Shown here: positions 26,200-36,062 of the stretch, piece after piece
Numbering within the stretch: position 1 is the first letter of the stretch
Layout: the number at the start of each line of letters is the position of its first letter
Source of the DNA: an uncultured Prochlorococcus sp.
GTDB lineage: Bacteria > Cyanobacteriota > Cyanobacteriia > PCC-6307 > Cyanobiaceae
DNA length: 64,000 nucleotides
Assembly (NCBI GenBank): GCA_902536555.1
Contig: CACAXR010000005.1
Coordinates: 1 to 64,000, forward strand
Direction: 5' to 3'
Position numbers and translations under genes: made by a program
The notes under the pieces: generated by a model
Database searches by the model: none
What the model was told of the DNA's origin: nothing
What the model saw: only the letters and a program-made list of their open reading frames with translations

Positions 26200-26483
26200 A
26201 ATTCCTTTTGATATTTTATCTTTTTTTGAACTAACCCACATTAGTCTTATCCCTTTTTATATCTAAATTTATTCAAAATGTTTTTTTTTCGTAATACTTA
26301 AAAATTTAACTATTGAAAATGCTTAAAAGTGATGTTTATTGAATTTATATATTTATAAAAATTTATGGTTATTAATCTTTCAACTTTAATTTTTACATTA
26401 TTATCTCCATTGCTTATTTTTGCAGTAATAGTATCTGTTTACTTATTTCACTAGGAAGTATTTATCAAATAAGTTTAATTAAT

Positions 26484-26579
26484 TTAAGGGTGTATTATTC
26501 CTACTTTTTCTAATGCAAATGATAAAACTGCAATTAACGCCATCAATGTTAAGATCTTGTTCTTTTTGATGAAATCCAT
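26484..26579 (-). CDS. Very small membrane protein (31 aa)
   Basis: MDFIKKNKILTLMALIAVLSFALEKVGIIHP*, read by hand. Confidence 0.4.
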   Translation of the reverse strand: MDFIKKNKILTLMALIAVLSFALEKVGIIHP

Positions 26580-26797
26580 TTTGGATATTAATAATCTATT
26601 TATTAAATTCTTATATAAAATAATAAAGAATTATAGTCATTATAACAATTACGATGGAAACCATATATTTAGGAGATTTAGTTCCTTTAATAGCTTCTTA
26701 TAAAAAGATTATTGAAAAATATGATAAAGGCATAAAAGAAGGTTAATTTTATGAAGAATCTATTGGCGGAGACTTTTAATTACCCTGATTGGTAAAT

Positions 26798-26977
26798 ATG
26801 CTTACAACAAAAATAACTTTTACCTTGGCAGAGTGGATTAGATAGTGGCGTTAGTGCCGTGATAAGAATCCTTCTATTGATGATTGTGTAAAATTTGTTC
26901 AGTCTAAAATGGAAGATTATAAACTTTCTGAAAGTGATAAAAGAATAATAGAATCAATTCTGCTCTATGAATCTTAA
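26798..26977 (+). pseudogene. Small gene interrupted by two in-frame TAG codons
   Basis: MLTTKITFTLAEWIR*WR*CRDKNPSIDDCVKFVQSKMEDYKLSESDKRIIESILLYES*; frame intact apart from the stops. Confidence 0.5.
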
Positions 26978-27383
26978 TAACCAAAAATTATAGGCTTTAA
27001 TTTTTATATTTATCTTAAAAAAAAACAAAACATCATTAAAATCCTCTTACAAATTAAGAAAAAAGTAAATCAGCATATTTACGGATTTACTGAAAATGTA
27101 AAAAGGAGTAATTTATAAATGTTGAGTTCGGAGGCAATCTAAATGATTGATAGTCCGCCTGAAATTTAGCAAATTCCAAAATATAGGAAGCGTATTCCTG
27201 AGAATGGGATTATTCGAAAATTAAAGTTCAATCAATTAGTCTGATAAGACTTCGCTTTATAATTACTTGCGACAATAGGGACTAAAATTATCGAGATAAA
27301 TCCCCGAATTCACGTATTTTAGGTTTATGAGTAAATAGACTTAAAAGTATGTAATTTTATATCCTTTAAGAAGGAAATGAGAT

Positions 27384-27418
27384 ATTAAAAAGGACTGTTC
27401 AAACAGTCCTTTTTTAAT
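27384..27418 (+). terminator. Strong bidirectional terminator-like hairpin
   Basis: attaaaaaggactgtt ca aacagtccttttttaat, near-perfect inverted repeat with flanking A and T runs. Confidence 0.8.
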
Positions 27419-27494
27419 GTTTAAGAAATTTCTTCTAAACTATGAAGTCTTTTTGGATAATATAGATTTATAAAGTGATTAAAAATATTTAAAA

Positions 27495-28445
27495 ATGAAA
27501 GATCAAGTTTTGTTTCCGAAGATTGAAGTGCGTGAAAAGGGTTTTTTAAAGGTTAGTGATATTCATTCTATTTATTGGGAAAGATCTGGAAATCCAAATG
27601 GAAAAAAAATACTTGTTATTCATGGAGGTCCAGGCGGAGGAAGTCAACCAAGATATAGAAGATACTTTGATCCAGATAAATTCGATATTATTCAATTTGA
27701 CCAAAGAGGATGCGGTTCCTCAACTCCTTTCTCCGAATTAAAAGAAAATACGACTAATCATTTAGTTGATGATATTGAGAAATTAAGGATTCTTTTAAAA
27801 ATAGATACTTGGCATTTGTTTGGAGGATCTTGGGGGTCAACACTTTCACTTATATATGCAATTAAATATCCCTTAAGAGTTATGAGCTTAACTTTGCGAG
27901 GTATATTTTTATGTAGAAAGTTTGAATTATTATGGTTCTATCAATATGGTGCAAGTGAGATATTCCCTGATAAATTTGAAGAATATATTTCTGTAATACC
28001 AAAAGAAGAAAGAAATGATTTGATAAGTTCTTTTTATAAATATCTAACATCTTCAGATGCGAATCTTAGATCAAAAGCAGCAGCAGCTTGGACAAAATGG
28101 GAACTCTCAACTAGTCATTTAATAAATAAAAAATTTGATTTTGATAAGTCCCAAGTTAATTCTTTTTCAGATGCCTTTGCAAGGATAGAATGTCATTATT
28201 TTATTAATAATATTTTCTTAGAAGATGATTTTATTTTGAAAAATATTAAAACAATAGAATCGATTCCGACAAAAATAATTCAAGGTAGGTATGACATTGT
28301 ATGTCCTGTTAGGAGTGCTTGGGATCTAAATAAGAAATTAAAAAATTCTGAATTAATTATTGTTAATGACGCTGGTCATTCAATGAGTGAAAAAGGTATT
28401 AGTATCGAATTAATAAAAGCTGTAAAAGGAATTCAAAATCTCTAA
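27495..28445 (+). CDS. pip: Proline iminopeptidase
   Basis: ILVIHGGPGGGSQPRYRRYFDPDKFDIIQFDQRGCGSSTP; FGGSWGSTLSL. Confidence 0.94.
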   Translation: MKDQVLFPKIEVREKGFLKVSDIHSIYWERSGNPNGKKILVIHGGPGGGSQPRYRRYFDPDKFDIIQFDQRGCGSSTPFSELKENTTNHLVDDIEKLRILLKIDTWHLFGGSWGSTLSLIYAIKYPLRVMSLTLRGIFLCRKFELLWFYQYGASEIFPDKFEEYISVIPKEERNDLISSFYKYLTSSDANLRSKAAAAWTKWELSTSHLINKKFDFDKSQVNSFSDAFARIECHYFINNIFLEDDFILKNIKTIESIPTKIIQGRYDIVCPVRSAWDLNKKLKNSELIIVNDAGHSMSEKGISIELIKAVKGIQNL

Positions 28446-28468
28446 AAGAGAGAATATTTCTTTGAAAA

Positions 28469-28642
28469 TTAAAGGCCATTATCTTCAATATTTTGTGCAA
28501 TACTCCTAAGAAGTTCGACGATATCAGAATCTTCGCATTGAGTATCTTCTTTAAGCAAAATGCACTCGTCTCTAATACTTACATTAGTACTCCACCATAT
28601 ACCTGAACTATTGGTATCGTCCCATTCAAATCTTTCAGACAT
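28469..28642 (-). CDS. Small hypothetical protein (57 aa)
   Basis: MSERFEWDDTNSSGIWWSTNVSIRDECILLKEDTQCEDSDIVELLRSIAQNIEDNGL*, read by hand. Confidence 0.5.
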   Translation of the reverse strand: MSERFEWDDTNSSGIWWSTNVSIRDECILLKEDTQCEDSDIVELLRSIAQNIEDNGL

Positions 28643-28786
28643 AATTAATAAAATCTAATAAATACTTTAAAGCTTGCATTAATTCATCGTGAATTTATAT
28701 TTTGAAGTTCAAAATTTAAAAAACTTTTCTATTCAGTAAATTTTCTATGCAGTAAAAAGGAATCTGGAAATTTCTGACAATAAAAT

Positions 28787-30298
28787 TTAGAAATCTAATT
28801 TCAGTTCATATTGTACTTCCTTTTCCTTAGAAACAATTTTTTTATTATTTATATTTTTTCTAAGCCTTTTTCTAGAACCATGTTTTAAATAAATTTCTTT
28901 TGAGATATCCCAATATCCATCCTTTTTAGTGATTTCCTGAATTTTCTTCCTTGCAGTTTTAGTGCTATTTGAGATGTCAATTATTGGTTTTATGTAATTA
29001 ACTTGTTCATATTCTTCTTTATTAAATTTTGATAATAGCCATGGTTCATGAATGAAATTAAGTGATATATCCTTTAATTCTGGTATCCATTTTTTTATAA
29101 ATTTTCCTTGAGGATCATGATCTTTTCCCTGCTTAATAGGATTATAAATTCTATTGGTATTGATAGAAGTAGTTCCAGATTGCATTTGGCATTGGTTCCA
29201 GTGTATTCCAGGCTCATAATCTACAAATTTATTTGCTAATTCTGTACCTGAATCTTGCCATGGTAGCCATAAATTATAGCTAGCAAACGATATTAACATG
29301 GCTCGCATCCTGAAGTTAATCCATCCATTGAAATTTAATGAGCGCATACATGCATCTAAAAAAGGGAAGCCCGTATTCCCTGCACTCCATAAATAAAGTA
29401 ATTCATTATTTTTTTCTCTAATATTTTTAAAAAAAGGATGGAATTCCCTAAACTCTATTTCTGGTTCACTTTCAAGTTTCTGAATAAAATGACAATGCCA
29501 AGTTAATCTACTTTTTAACATCCTGGAATTATTTTTTTTTGATATATTTGCCTTATTAAAAACTTCTTTCAATGAAATGCATCCCCAACAAATATATGGA
29601 GATAGTCTTGTACAACTATCAAATGATTTTTCTGGGCTAGAAATATCTTTTGAATAAGAATCTAATTTATTACTAAAGAAGTATTGCATTCTTTCTAAAC
29701 CTTTCTTTCTTCCTCCTTGCATTCTTCCTGGACACATTTCTTTTTTAAAGGAAAAAATTATGTCTGAGGGTATTTCTCCAATATCAAAGTTAATGGAATT
29801 AATTCTCAAAGGAGCCTTAAAAAAGTTTTTTTCGGAATTTTTTTGCCACTTTTTAGACCAATTATTCCTATCAAAATTTTCTCTAAAAACTGAAAATTGT
29901 AGAAATTCCTTCCAAATAATATTTTTGCTTAAAGCCCATTCTCTTACTTTTTGATCTCTTTTATAAGTAAGCCAATCTCCTGTTTCTTGATGGCTATATA
30001 TGCCCTTGATTTTAAATTTTGAACTAATTTCATCAAAAATACTAATAACATTTCCAGTCCTAATAATTAGTGGTTGTCCAATATCAGCAAGTGCATTTCT
30101 TAAATCTATTAGACTTTCTTTGCAAAATTGCCATTGTCTATATGAATGAGTATTTTGGCTCCAAATATCTAACTCAATAATGTAAATAGGTAAAATATCA
30201 TCATCTTTTTTAGCCTCACAAAGAGCTTCGTTATCAAAGATTCTTAAATCTTTCTTAAACCATAAGATATTTATTTCTTTCATAATTTTTTCTTTCAA
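28787..30298 (-). CDS. Cryptochrome/photolyase family protein
   Basis: INILWFKKDLRIFDNEAL; FLDACMRSLNFNGWINFRMRAMLISFASYNLWLPW; YEPGIHWNQCQMQSGT. Confidence 0.9.
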   Translation of the reverse strand: MKEKIMKEINILWFKKDLRIFDNEALCEAKKDDDILPIYIIELDIWSQNTHSYRQWQFCKESLIDLRNALADIGQPLIIRTGNVISIFDEISSKFKIKGIYSHQETGDWLTYKRDQKVREWALSKNIIWKEFLQFSVFRENFDRNNWSKKWQKNSEKNFFKAPLRINSINFDIGEIPSDIIFSFKKEMCPGRMQGGRKKGLERMQYFFSNKLDSYSKDISSPEKSFDSCTRLSPYICWGCISLKEVFNKANISKKNNSRMLKSRLTWHCHFIQKLESEPEIEFREFHPFFKNIREKNNELLYLWSAGNTGFPFLDACMRSLNFNGWINFRMRAMLISFASYNLWLPWQDSGTELANKFVDYEPGIHWNQCQMQSGTTSINTNRIYNPIKQGKDHDPQGKFIKKWIPELKDISLNFIHEPWLLSKFNKEEYEQVNYIKPIIDISNSTKTARKKIQEITKKDGYWDISKEIYLKHGSRKRLRKNINNKKIVSKEKEVQYELKLDF

Positions 30299-30369
30299 TC
30301 CTAGAAAAATAAGATTAAGTTTGTAGGTAAAAAATATAAAAAATTTTAGAATAAATAAAAATCAAAAAA

Positions 30370-30993
30370 ATGAAAATAACAAAAAAACTTTGGGAGGATA
30401 ATTATGAGGTTGCTTTACTAAGTTTAAATACAAAATTTGTTCAAGGTTTAAAGAACGGAAATCTTCCAAAAAAGATATTTCAAGAATATTTAGCTCAAGA
30501 TTATTTCTTTTTAGAGACTTTCGCTAAGGCATATGGTCTTGCAGTTTCTAAATCAAAAGATAAATACTCAATAAGGAAGTTGAGTGAACTTTTAATGGGC
30601 GTTTCGGAGGAGTTAATACTTCATGAAACTTATGCAAAAGAATGGGATATTGATTTATCTAAAAACTATATAAAAAAAGCTACTAAAAATTATACAGATT
30701 TCCTTGATGATACTTCCAAAAGACTTAGCTCTGTTGAAATAATGTTTGCCATGACTCCATGTATGCGACTTTATTCTTGGATAGGTAAAAGTTTGTATAA
30801 GGAGGATTTTGGCATTAAATATAAAGAATGGATAATTACTTATTCTGATGAGAGCTTTGAAAAGCTAGCAGATTCACTTGAAAATCTTATTGAGACTAAT
30901 AAAGAAACATATGATATTAATCAGGCCAAATATTTATACAGAAGAGCTATGGAATTGGAGTTAGATTTTTTTAATGCATATTCAGATTTCTGA
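30370..30993 (+). CDS. tenA: TenA-family thiaminase / thiamine salvage protein
   Basis: EYLAQDYFFLETFAKAYGLAVSKSKD; AMTPCMRLYSWIGKSL; YSDESFEKLADSLENLIE. Confidence 0.88.
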   Translation: MKITKKLWEDNYEVALLSLNTKFVQGLKNGNLPKKIFQEYLAQDYFFLETFAKAYGLAVSKSKDKYSIRKLSELLMGVSEELILHETYAKEWDIDLSKNYIKKATKNYTDFLDDTSKRLSSVEIMFAMTPCMRLYSWIGKSLYKEDFGIKYKEWIITYSDESFEKLADSLENLIETNKETYDINQAKYLYRRAMELELDFFNAYSDF

Positions 30994-31042
30994 TTTAAAT
31001 TAAAATTTACTTATAGTGCTTTCAAAAACGAGTTAAAAAATT

Positions 31043-31822
31043 ATGTATTCTAAAATTGCACTTTCAATAGGCGGAAGTGACTCCGGTGGTGGAGCAGGCA
31101 TACAGGCCGACTTGAGAACTTTCATGGCCCTTAAAGTACATGGATGTTCTGTTATTACTTGTATTACCGCACAAAATAGTATAGAGGTTACATGCGTTCA
31201 ACCAGTAGAGAAGAAAACTTTATTAAATCAGTTAGATACTTTATTTGCTGATTTTGGTATTGATGCCTTAAAAACTGGAATGTTATTAAATGAAAGGATA
31301 ATTAATGATACTGCTTCAAAATTAAATAAATACAAAATAACCAAAATTATTGACCCAGTTATGGTTACAAGAACTGGTTCTAAATTATTGGAAGATTCTG
31401 CTATTAATGCTTATAAAAAACTCTTAATACCAATTGCTGATTTGGTAACTCCTAATATTTATGAAGCAAATCTACTTTCTGGTTTAGAAATAAGGAGTAA
31501 AGAAGATATCGAAAATTCAGCAAGAAAAATTGTTGGTCTTGGAGCTAAATCGGTACTTATAAAAGGTGGCGGTTTAAAAGATATGAAAGGGAAGGATTTT
31601 TTTCTTGACTTAAATGGTAGAAAAGAGTGGCTATTTAATAATTTTATAAATACAAAAAATACCCACGGTAGCGGCTGTACTTTGAGCGCTGCTATTTGTG
31701 GTTACAAGGCTTTAGGTTTTGATCTATTTGATTCCATACAAAAAGCGAAATTTTTTGTTGAGAAATCTTTAGAAAATTCTTATAAAATAGGAACTGGCCC
31801 TGGTCCCTTAGGGCATCATTAA
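31043..31822 (+). CDS. thiD: Hydroxymethylpyrimidine/phosphomethylpyrimidine kinase
   Basis: ALSIGGSDSGGGAGIQADLRTFMALKVHGCSVITCITAQN; NTHGSGCTLSAAI. Confidence 0.95.
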   Translation: MYSKIALSIGGSDSGGGAGIQADLRTFMALKVHGCSVITCITAQNSIEVTCVQPVEKKTLLNQLDTLFADFGIDALKTGMLLNERIINDTASKLNKYKITKIIDPVMVTRTGSKLLEDSAINAYKKLLIPIADLVTPNIYEANLLSGLEIRSKEDIENSARKIVGLGAKSVLIKGGGLKDMKGKDFFLDLNGRKEWLFNNFINTKNTHGSGCTLSAAICGYKALGFDLFDSIQKAKFFVEKSLENSYKIGTGPGPLGHH

Positions 31823-31840
31823 TTATTTAAAGAAGTGGAG

Positions 31841-32026
31841 TTAGAACCACCATTTTCTGTAGGGCTTTTTTAAAAATAAGATTTCTTCAGTCTCCCATCC
31901 TCCCTCCAACCACTCAAGATGCTCAAGTAATAAAGACTCACTTTCCCTTTTGCTTAATTGCCCAATTCTATTGGCAATACCATCGAACCTTACTTTCATC
32001 AATTCCTCAATCTTGATGTTATTCAT
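31841..32026 (-). CDS. Small hypothetical protein
   Basis: 61 aa ORF MNNIKIEELMKVRFDGIANRIGQLSKRESESLLLEHLEWLEGGWETEE. Confidence 0.5.
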   Translation of the reverse strand: MNNIKIEELMKVRFDGIANRIGQLSKRESESLLLEHLEWLEGGWETEEILFLKKPYRKWWF

Positions 32027-32208
32027 AGGTTAAAAAATAAATTTTTTCTACTCTTACTTGTATACATTTTCTTGTCAACGATTTAATTTTATTTATTTAC
32101 TATCATTTCTTAAATATGTATTAAATACAACTTTTTAAAATAGATAGTAATTAAGACTTATTCACATAGATTTAATTAAAGACTAATTTATATAAAAATA
32201 CTTTAACT

Positions 32209-32352
32209 ATGAATAAAGAAGAAACAGCAAATCAAAAAACTATTTTAAATGTAGGTTATTGTGAAACAACCTCTGAATGGCTCAATAGAATCATTACTGA
32301 ACTGGCAGATGAAAATAAAAATTTTGTAGATTTGTCAGTTATTTGTGCTTAA
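32209..32352 (+). CDS. Small hypothetical protein (47 aa)
   Basis: MNKEETANQKTILNVGYCETTSEWLNRIITELADENKNFVDLSVICA*. Confidence 0.4.
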   Translation: MNKEETANQKTILNVGYCETTSEWLNRIITELADENKNFVDLSVICA

Positions 32353-32432
32353 TTTTTTAGAAAATATAGTTTTTAAATTTATTTTCAGTTAATTTTTAAA
32401 TATAATAGAAATTTAAAAGAAAATTTTGTGAT

Positions 32433-32900
32433 GTGAATCCTAATAAAAAAAATATAGAAATAATTAAACAATTAAATTTATCTCCTCATCCTGAGGGTGG
32501 ATGGTTTAGAGAGATAGTAAGGAGTGATAATTCTCTAATAAGGGAAGATGGCCAAAGTAGAAACTTTATTACAGGAATTTATTATCTTTTGGAGAGAGAT
32601 GCAAAAAGTGCTTGGCACAGAGTAAAAAATGCTGATGAAATTTGGATTTATCTAAGGGGCGATCCTCTGAATTTATGGTGCTTAGATAATGATAATAATT
32701 TAATAAGAAATTTAATTTTAGATTCCAATAATCTAGTAGAAATGATCCCATCTGGATATTGGCAAGCTGCAAAAAGTACAGGAGAATTTACTTTAGTGAG
32801 TTGTTGTGTTGGCCCAGGATTTGATTTTAAGGATTTTGAATTACTCAGAAATACAAATCATACTTCTAGATTAGATAAAGCAATTAATGATCTTATTTGA
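32433..32900 (+). CDS. Cupin domain protein (DUF985)
   Basis: LSPHPEGGWFREIVRSD...GIYYLLERDAKSAWHRVKNADEIWIYLRGDPL. Confidence 0.87.
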   Translation: MNPNKKNIEIIKQLNLSPHPEGGWFREIVRSDNSLIREDGQSRNFITGIYYLLERDAKSAWHRVKNADEIWIYLRGDPLNLWCLDNDNNLIRNLILDSNNLVEMIPSGYWQAAKSTGEFTLVSCCVGPGFDFKDFELLRNTNHTSRLDKAINDLI

Positions 32901-32969
32901 GGCATTTTTTGTTTATATTTTTGAAATTATCCTCTAGATTTATAAGGCTACTAAATAAATCTATATTTA

Positions 32970-33347
32970 ATGAATCAAAATTCTGTCAAAACAATTGGTA
33001 TTAATGATGAGCCAAGAAAAGATTCATACTTAGTATATGTAAATCAGGCTGATGGATTAAAAGGCATCCTTAATAGGGATTTTGATGAATGGTCGAATTT
33101 TGATAGTTGGGAAAGTATTTCAGTTCAGCAATGGATTTTTTCAAGGGCTTTGGAAGTTTATAGAGGTATGAAAATTGATATTAAATGCGATTGTTGTGAA
33201 TATAATGATTTAATCTCAAATAATTTTAAGAGCATTAAAAAAGAAAAATGCTTTGGCAAAAAAAGTGCTTACATGATTGAAAAAGTTGTAGATGAAATTG
33301 TATTAGCTAAGGCAAGAAGAGAAAGCGATGGAACATATTCTGCGTAA
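32970..33347 (+). CDS. Hypothetical protein
   Basis: 125 aa ORF. Confidence 0.55.
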   Translation: MNQNSVKTIGINDEPRKDSYLVYVNQADGLKGILNRDFDEWSNFDSWESISVQQWIFSRALEVYRGMKIDIKCDCCEYNDLISNNFKSIKKEKCFGKKSAYMIEKVVDEIVLAKARRESDGTYSA

Positions 33348-33382
33348 GTTTGATAAATATCTATGGAGTGAAATTCTTTTTC

Positions 33383-33571
33383 TTACCAGTGAAAATTGTT
33401 AGAAGAACCAATTGTTAAATTTCTAGTGGACATCTTATGGAACTTAAAGTGTACCGAATCACTGAACTCCTTTTCATCTGAGTAATTTAAAAGATCCACT
33501 GGGTCGATGTTTTCATCGAACCATGCATCATATTCAATATGGTTAGGTTCAGCAAAATAACTCATAGCCAA
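33383..33571 (-). CDS. Small hypothetical protein
   Basis: 62 aa ORF MAMSYFAEPNHIEYDAWFDENIDPVDLLNYSDE. Confidence 0.4.
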   Translation of the reverse strand: MAMSYFAEPNHIEYDAWFDENIDPVDLLNYSDEKEFSDSVHFKFHKMSTRNLTIGSSNNFHW

Positions 33572-33736
33572 TTAATAGCTAAAAAAAAATTTATAAACGG
33601 TACATGCGATACCAAATAAAAATTTTTTTTGCGCGAATACATATTGAAAAAGGCTTAAAAATCTAAATTTAAAGATAATTCAAATGCTTTTTAGAATATG
33701 GTTTTTAAATTGAAATTACATTCATGATTTTTATTT

Positions 33737-34057
33737 ATGGCTTATTATCACGTTCATGGACTTATTCCAGACGGAATTTCACAGTCCGAAGGTTACAAGA
33801 TGTTTGAGCAATATATTGCTTCCGGTGCACCTATGGATAATTTTGATGGATTTGAATTGGTAAGTAGATTCCATGCGCCAGAAACAGGAGAGGTTTTTGT
33901 AACTTTCAAGGCTGATAATCACTTAGCAATATCTCAACATTTTGGAGTGTGGAGAGCGAAATTTGGTCTTGATTGGAATATCACTGCTGTTTTAAATGAT
34001 GATGAGGTTATTCAAAGAAACAAACAAGTCGCTGATGCTGTTGCCGCAATGGGATAA
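33737..34057 (+). CDS. DUF3303-like small protein
   Basis: MAYYHVHGLIPDGISQSEGYKMFEQYIASGAPMDNFDGFELVSRFHAPETGEVFVTFKADN. Confidence 0.65.
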   Translation: MAYYHVHGLIPDGISQSEGYKMFEQYIASGAPMDNFDGFELVSRFHAPETGEVFVTFKADNHLAISQHFGVWRAKFGLDWNITAVLNDDEVIQRNKQVADAVAAMG

Positions 34058-34085
34058 TTCAATTGATTGACAGTCGATCTAGAAT

Positions 34086-34109
34086 AAGGAGCAAATAGCT
34101 CCTTTTTTT
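34086..34109 (+). terminator. Terminator immediately upstream of the next start codon
   Basis: aaggagc aaata gctcctt followed by a T run. Confidence 0.65.
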
Positions 34110-34388
34110 ATGTCTCTTGAAACTACTGTTTTTACATTCAAAATAAGTGTTCCCTTTGAGGAATGGGCTGCAGTTTATGACAGCCAAGAAAATATACAAA
34201 TGAATAAAGAACGTGGAATTGTTTGCTTATATAAAGGTGTAAAGAAAGAAGATCCAAGGTCTGTAATTCTTATTGAACAGGGTGAAGAAGGTAAATCAAT
34301 AGCTATGTTTGAAGATCCAGCAGTTAAACCATTAATTGAGAGTGCAGGTCATATTTATGATTCTACTGCCATATCAAGTTACTTTTAA
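34110..34388 (+). CDS. DUF3764-like small protein
   Basis: FTFKISVPFEEWAAVYDSQENIQMNKERGIVCLYKGVKKEDPRSVILIEQGEEG. Confidence 0.6.
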   Translation: MSLETTVFTFKISVPFEEWAAVYDSQENIQMNKERGIVCLYKGVKKEDPRSVILIEQGEEGKSIAMFEDPAVKPLIESAGHIYDSTAISSYF

Positions 34389-34427
34389 ATTTAGACTCTT
34401 AAAGTAAGTTTTGATTATTATTTATTT

Positions 34428-34709
34428 ATGCTTTTTTTAATTTCCTATAAATTTACTGATGCAAACGCCCAAGATAAGGGATCAAAAATGTTAAAAGAAT
34501 GGTACGACAAAGGAGGGCCACAAAATAGACCAGAGGGTTATGACGTTCAATCTTGGATTTTCTTACCTCAACATGGCAAAGGGTACTCTGTTGTAGAAGC
34601 TGATTCTTTAGAAACTATTTGGAAACAGTGGAGTCCTTGGAGAGAATTATTGGAATTTACTATTGAACCTTGTGCAGATTTAGATCAAACAGTAGCTCTA
34701 TATTGTTAA
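34428..34709 (+). CDS. DUF3303-like small protein
   Basis: MLFLISYKFTDANAQDKGSKMLKEWYDKGGPQNRPEGYDVQSWIFLPQHGKGYSVVEADS. Confidence 0.65.
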   Translation: MLFLISYKFTDANAQDKGSKMLKEWYDKGGPQNRPEGYDVQSWIFLPQHGKGYSVVEADSLETIWKQWSPWRELLEFTIEPCADLDQTVALYC

Positions 34710-34740
34710 TGAAAGGCTTACTACTTATACCTTCTAATTA

Positions 34741-35007
34741 ATGACTAAATCTTATTGGTTGATTAATCCAAAAAGAACAGAAGTAAAAAGGTTTATAAAA
34801 AACGATAAGAGCATAGATGGTGTTTTTGAGTATATGTTTGTAGATACTGGAAAAATAGTTGGTTTGTTTGGAAAAGAACCACCTTTAATGACAACAACAA
34901 TTTCTGTAGATATAGATTTAGCTAGAGAAATTTATGAAAGGTTAATCTCTCATGGTTGGAGTAAAACTGAGGAATTTTGGAAAAAAGAGGGAGATAAGAA
35001 TGTTTGA
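34741..35007 (+). CDS. DUF1651 family small protein
   Basis: SYWLINPKRTEVKRFIKND...VGLFGKEPPLMTTTISVDIDLAREIYERLISHGWSKTEEFW. Confidence 0.65.
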   Translation: MTKSYWLINPKRTEVKRFIKNDKSIDGVFEYMFVDTGKIVGLFGKEPPLMTTTISVDIDLAREIYERLISHGWSKTEEFWKKEGDKNV

Positions 35008-35223
35008 ACAATTTAGCAAATATAAAAAATGAGAAGTTTACTATAGACTCCTATATTTAAATTTTTTTAAAAAAAGTGCTTTTTTCTCATCACTTAATCA
35101 GAATACTTGTCCCGTATATGAGCTGCAGAAATAAAAAAAACGAAAAAAAAACTATTAAAAAGTTGTACCCATAAAAAAAGGTCTTTAAAATTAAACGATA
35201 AGAGTATTAACTAATTAATTCGA

Positions 35224-35343
35224 CTAAATTATTAATAAGAATCTGAGTGCTAGAGGTAACCATAGACATAGAAGAAGCATTAGTAAAATAGTAATAGCAC
35301 GGATATTTGGAATGTAATGCTCTTTTAAAATTTGTGTTTTCAT
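35224..35343 (-). CDS. Very small membrane protein (39 aa)
   Basis: MKTQILKEHYIPNIRAITILLMLLLCLWLPLALRFLLII*, read by hand. Confidence 0.45.
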   Translation of the reverse strand: MKTQILKEHYIPNIRAITILLMLLLCLWLPLALRFLLII

Positions 35344-35346
35344 AAT

Positions 35347-35436
35347 TTATCTCGCCTTCTTAAGTTTGATTTCTCTTCTGATAAGCAATGCTATAACTAC
35401 AACACACATGTTCATTAGAAATACGTCTAATGGCAT
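35347..35436 (-). CDS. Very small membrane protein (29 aa)
   Basis: MPLDVFLMNMCVVVIALLIRREIKLKKAR*; ends 4 nt upstream of the next minus-strand ORF. Confidence 0.45.
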   Translation of the reverse strand: MPLDVFLMNMCVVVIALLIRREIKLKKAR

Positions 35437-35577
35437 TTAATAAAAAAGTCTCTACTTAATTAATAGCAAGATTTTTGATATACGAATCGAGAAATGATTA
35501 CTAATATTTATTGGCTTAATAAAAAGAATTTAAAAATTAAATTTATGCTTAAATATCTCAGAACTTTTAACTATTAA

Positions 35578-35880
35578 ATGGCTTATTCAGAAACAAGAAT
35601 AGTAATAGGTGGTCTAGCCCATATACCTGTTCTTATTTTTATAGCCAATTTTATAAAAGGTAAGTTTGGAATTAAAAAAGAAGAGAAAAAAGATACTTTA
35701 GCCATAAAAGAGCCTGTTAAAATTATTGAGCTAAAAAATACCATAGTTAAAGAAGGAAAAGTAGAAATTTTAAAGGAACTTTCAAATAAGCTAGATAATA
35801 TTGAGCAGAAAGCTGATGAGGTTTATGAAAAGGTAAAGAAGAAAAAAAAGGATAAGAAGAAGAAAAAAAAGAATAGCTAA
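35578..35880 (+). CDS. Hypothetical protein with poly-lysine C-terminus
   Basis: 100 aa ORF ending KVKKKKKDKKKKKKNS. Confidence 0.55.
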   Translation: MAYSETRIVIGGLAHIPVLIFIANFIKGKFGIKKEEKKDTLAIKEPVKIIELKNTIVKEGKVEILKELSNKLDNIEQKADEVYEKVKKKKKDKKKKKKNS

Positions 35881-36062
35881 ATTGAGATCCTATCAAGCAT
35901 CAATATATCTTGAGCTTGGATTGTATCTCTCTTATATTCATCTTCGGGATCTTTAAAAGATTCAATTTCAGCTTGAATTTTTCTCTTATAAACTCCTTTG
36001 ATATAGTCAATTTCTCTAATCTCTTTACTCAAGATTGAGAATGGTGATCTTTTAAAGTTCAT
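35877..36062 (-). CDS. Small hypothetical protein
   Basis: 61 aa ORF. Confidence 0.4.
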   Translation of the reverse strand: MNFKRSPFSILSKEIREIDYIKGVYKRKIQAEIESFKDPEDEYKRDTIQAQDILMLDRISI

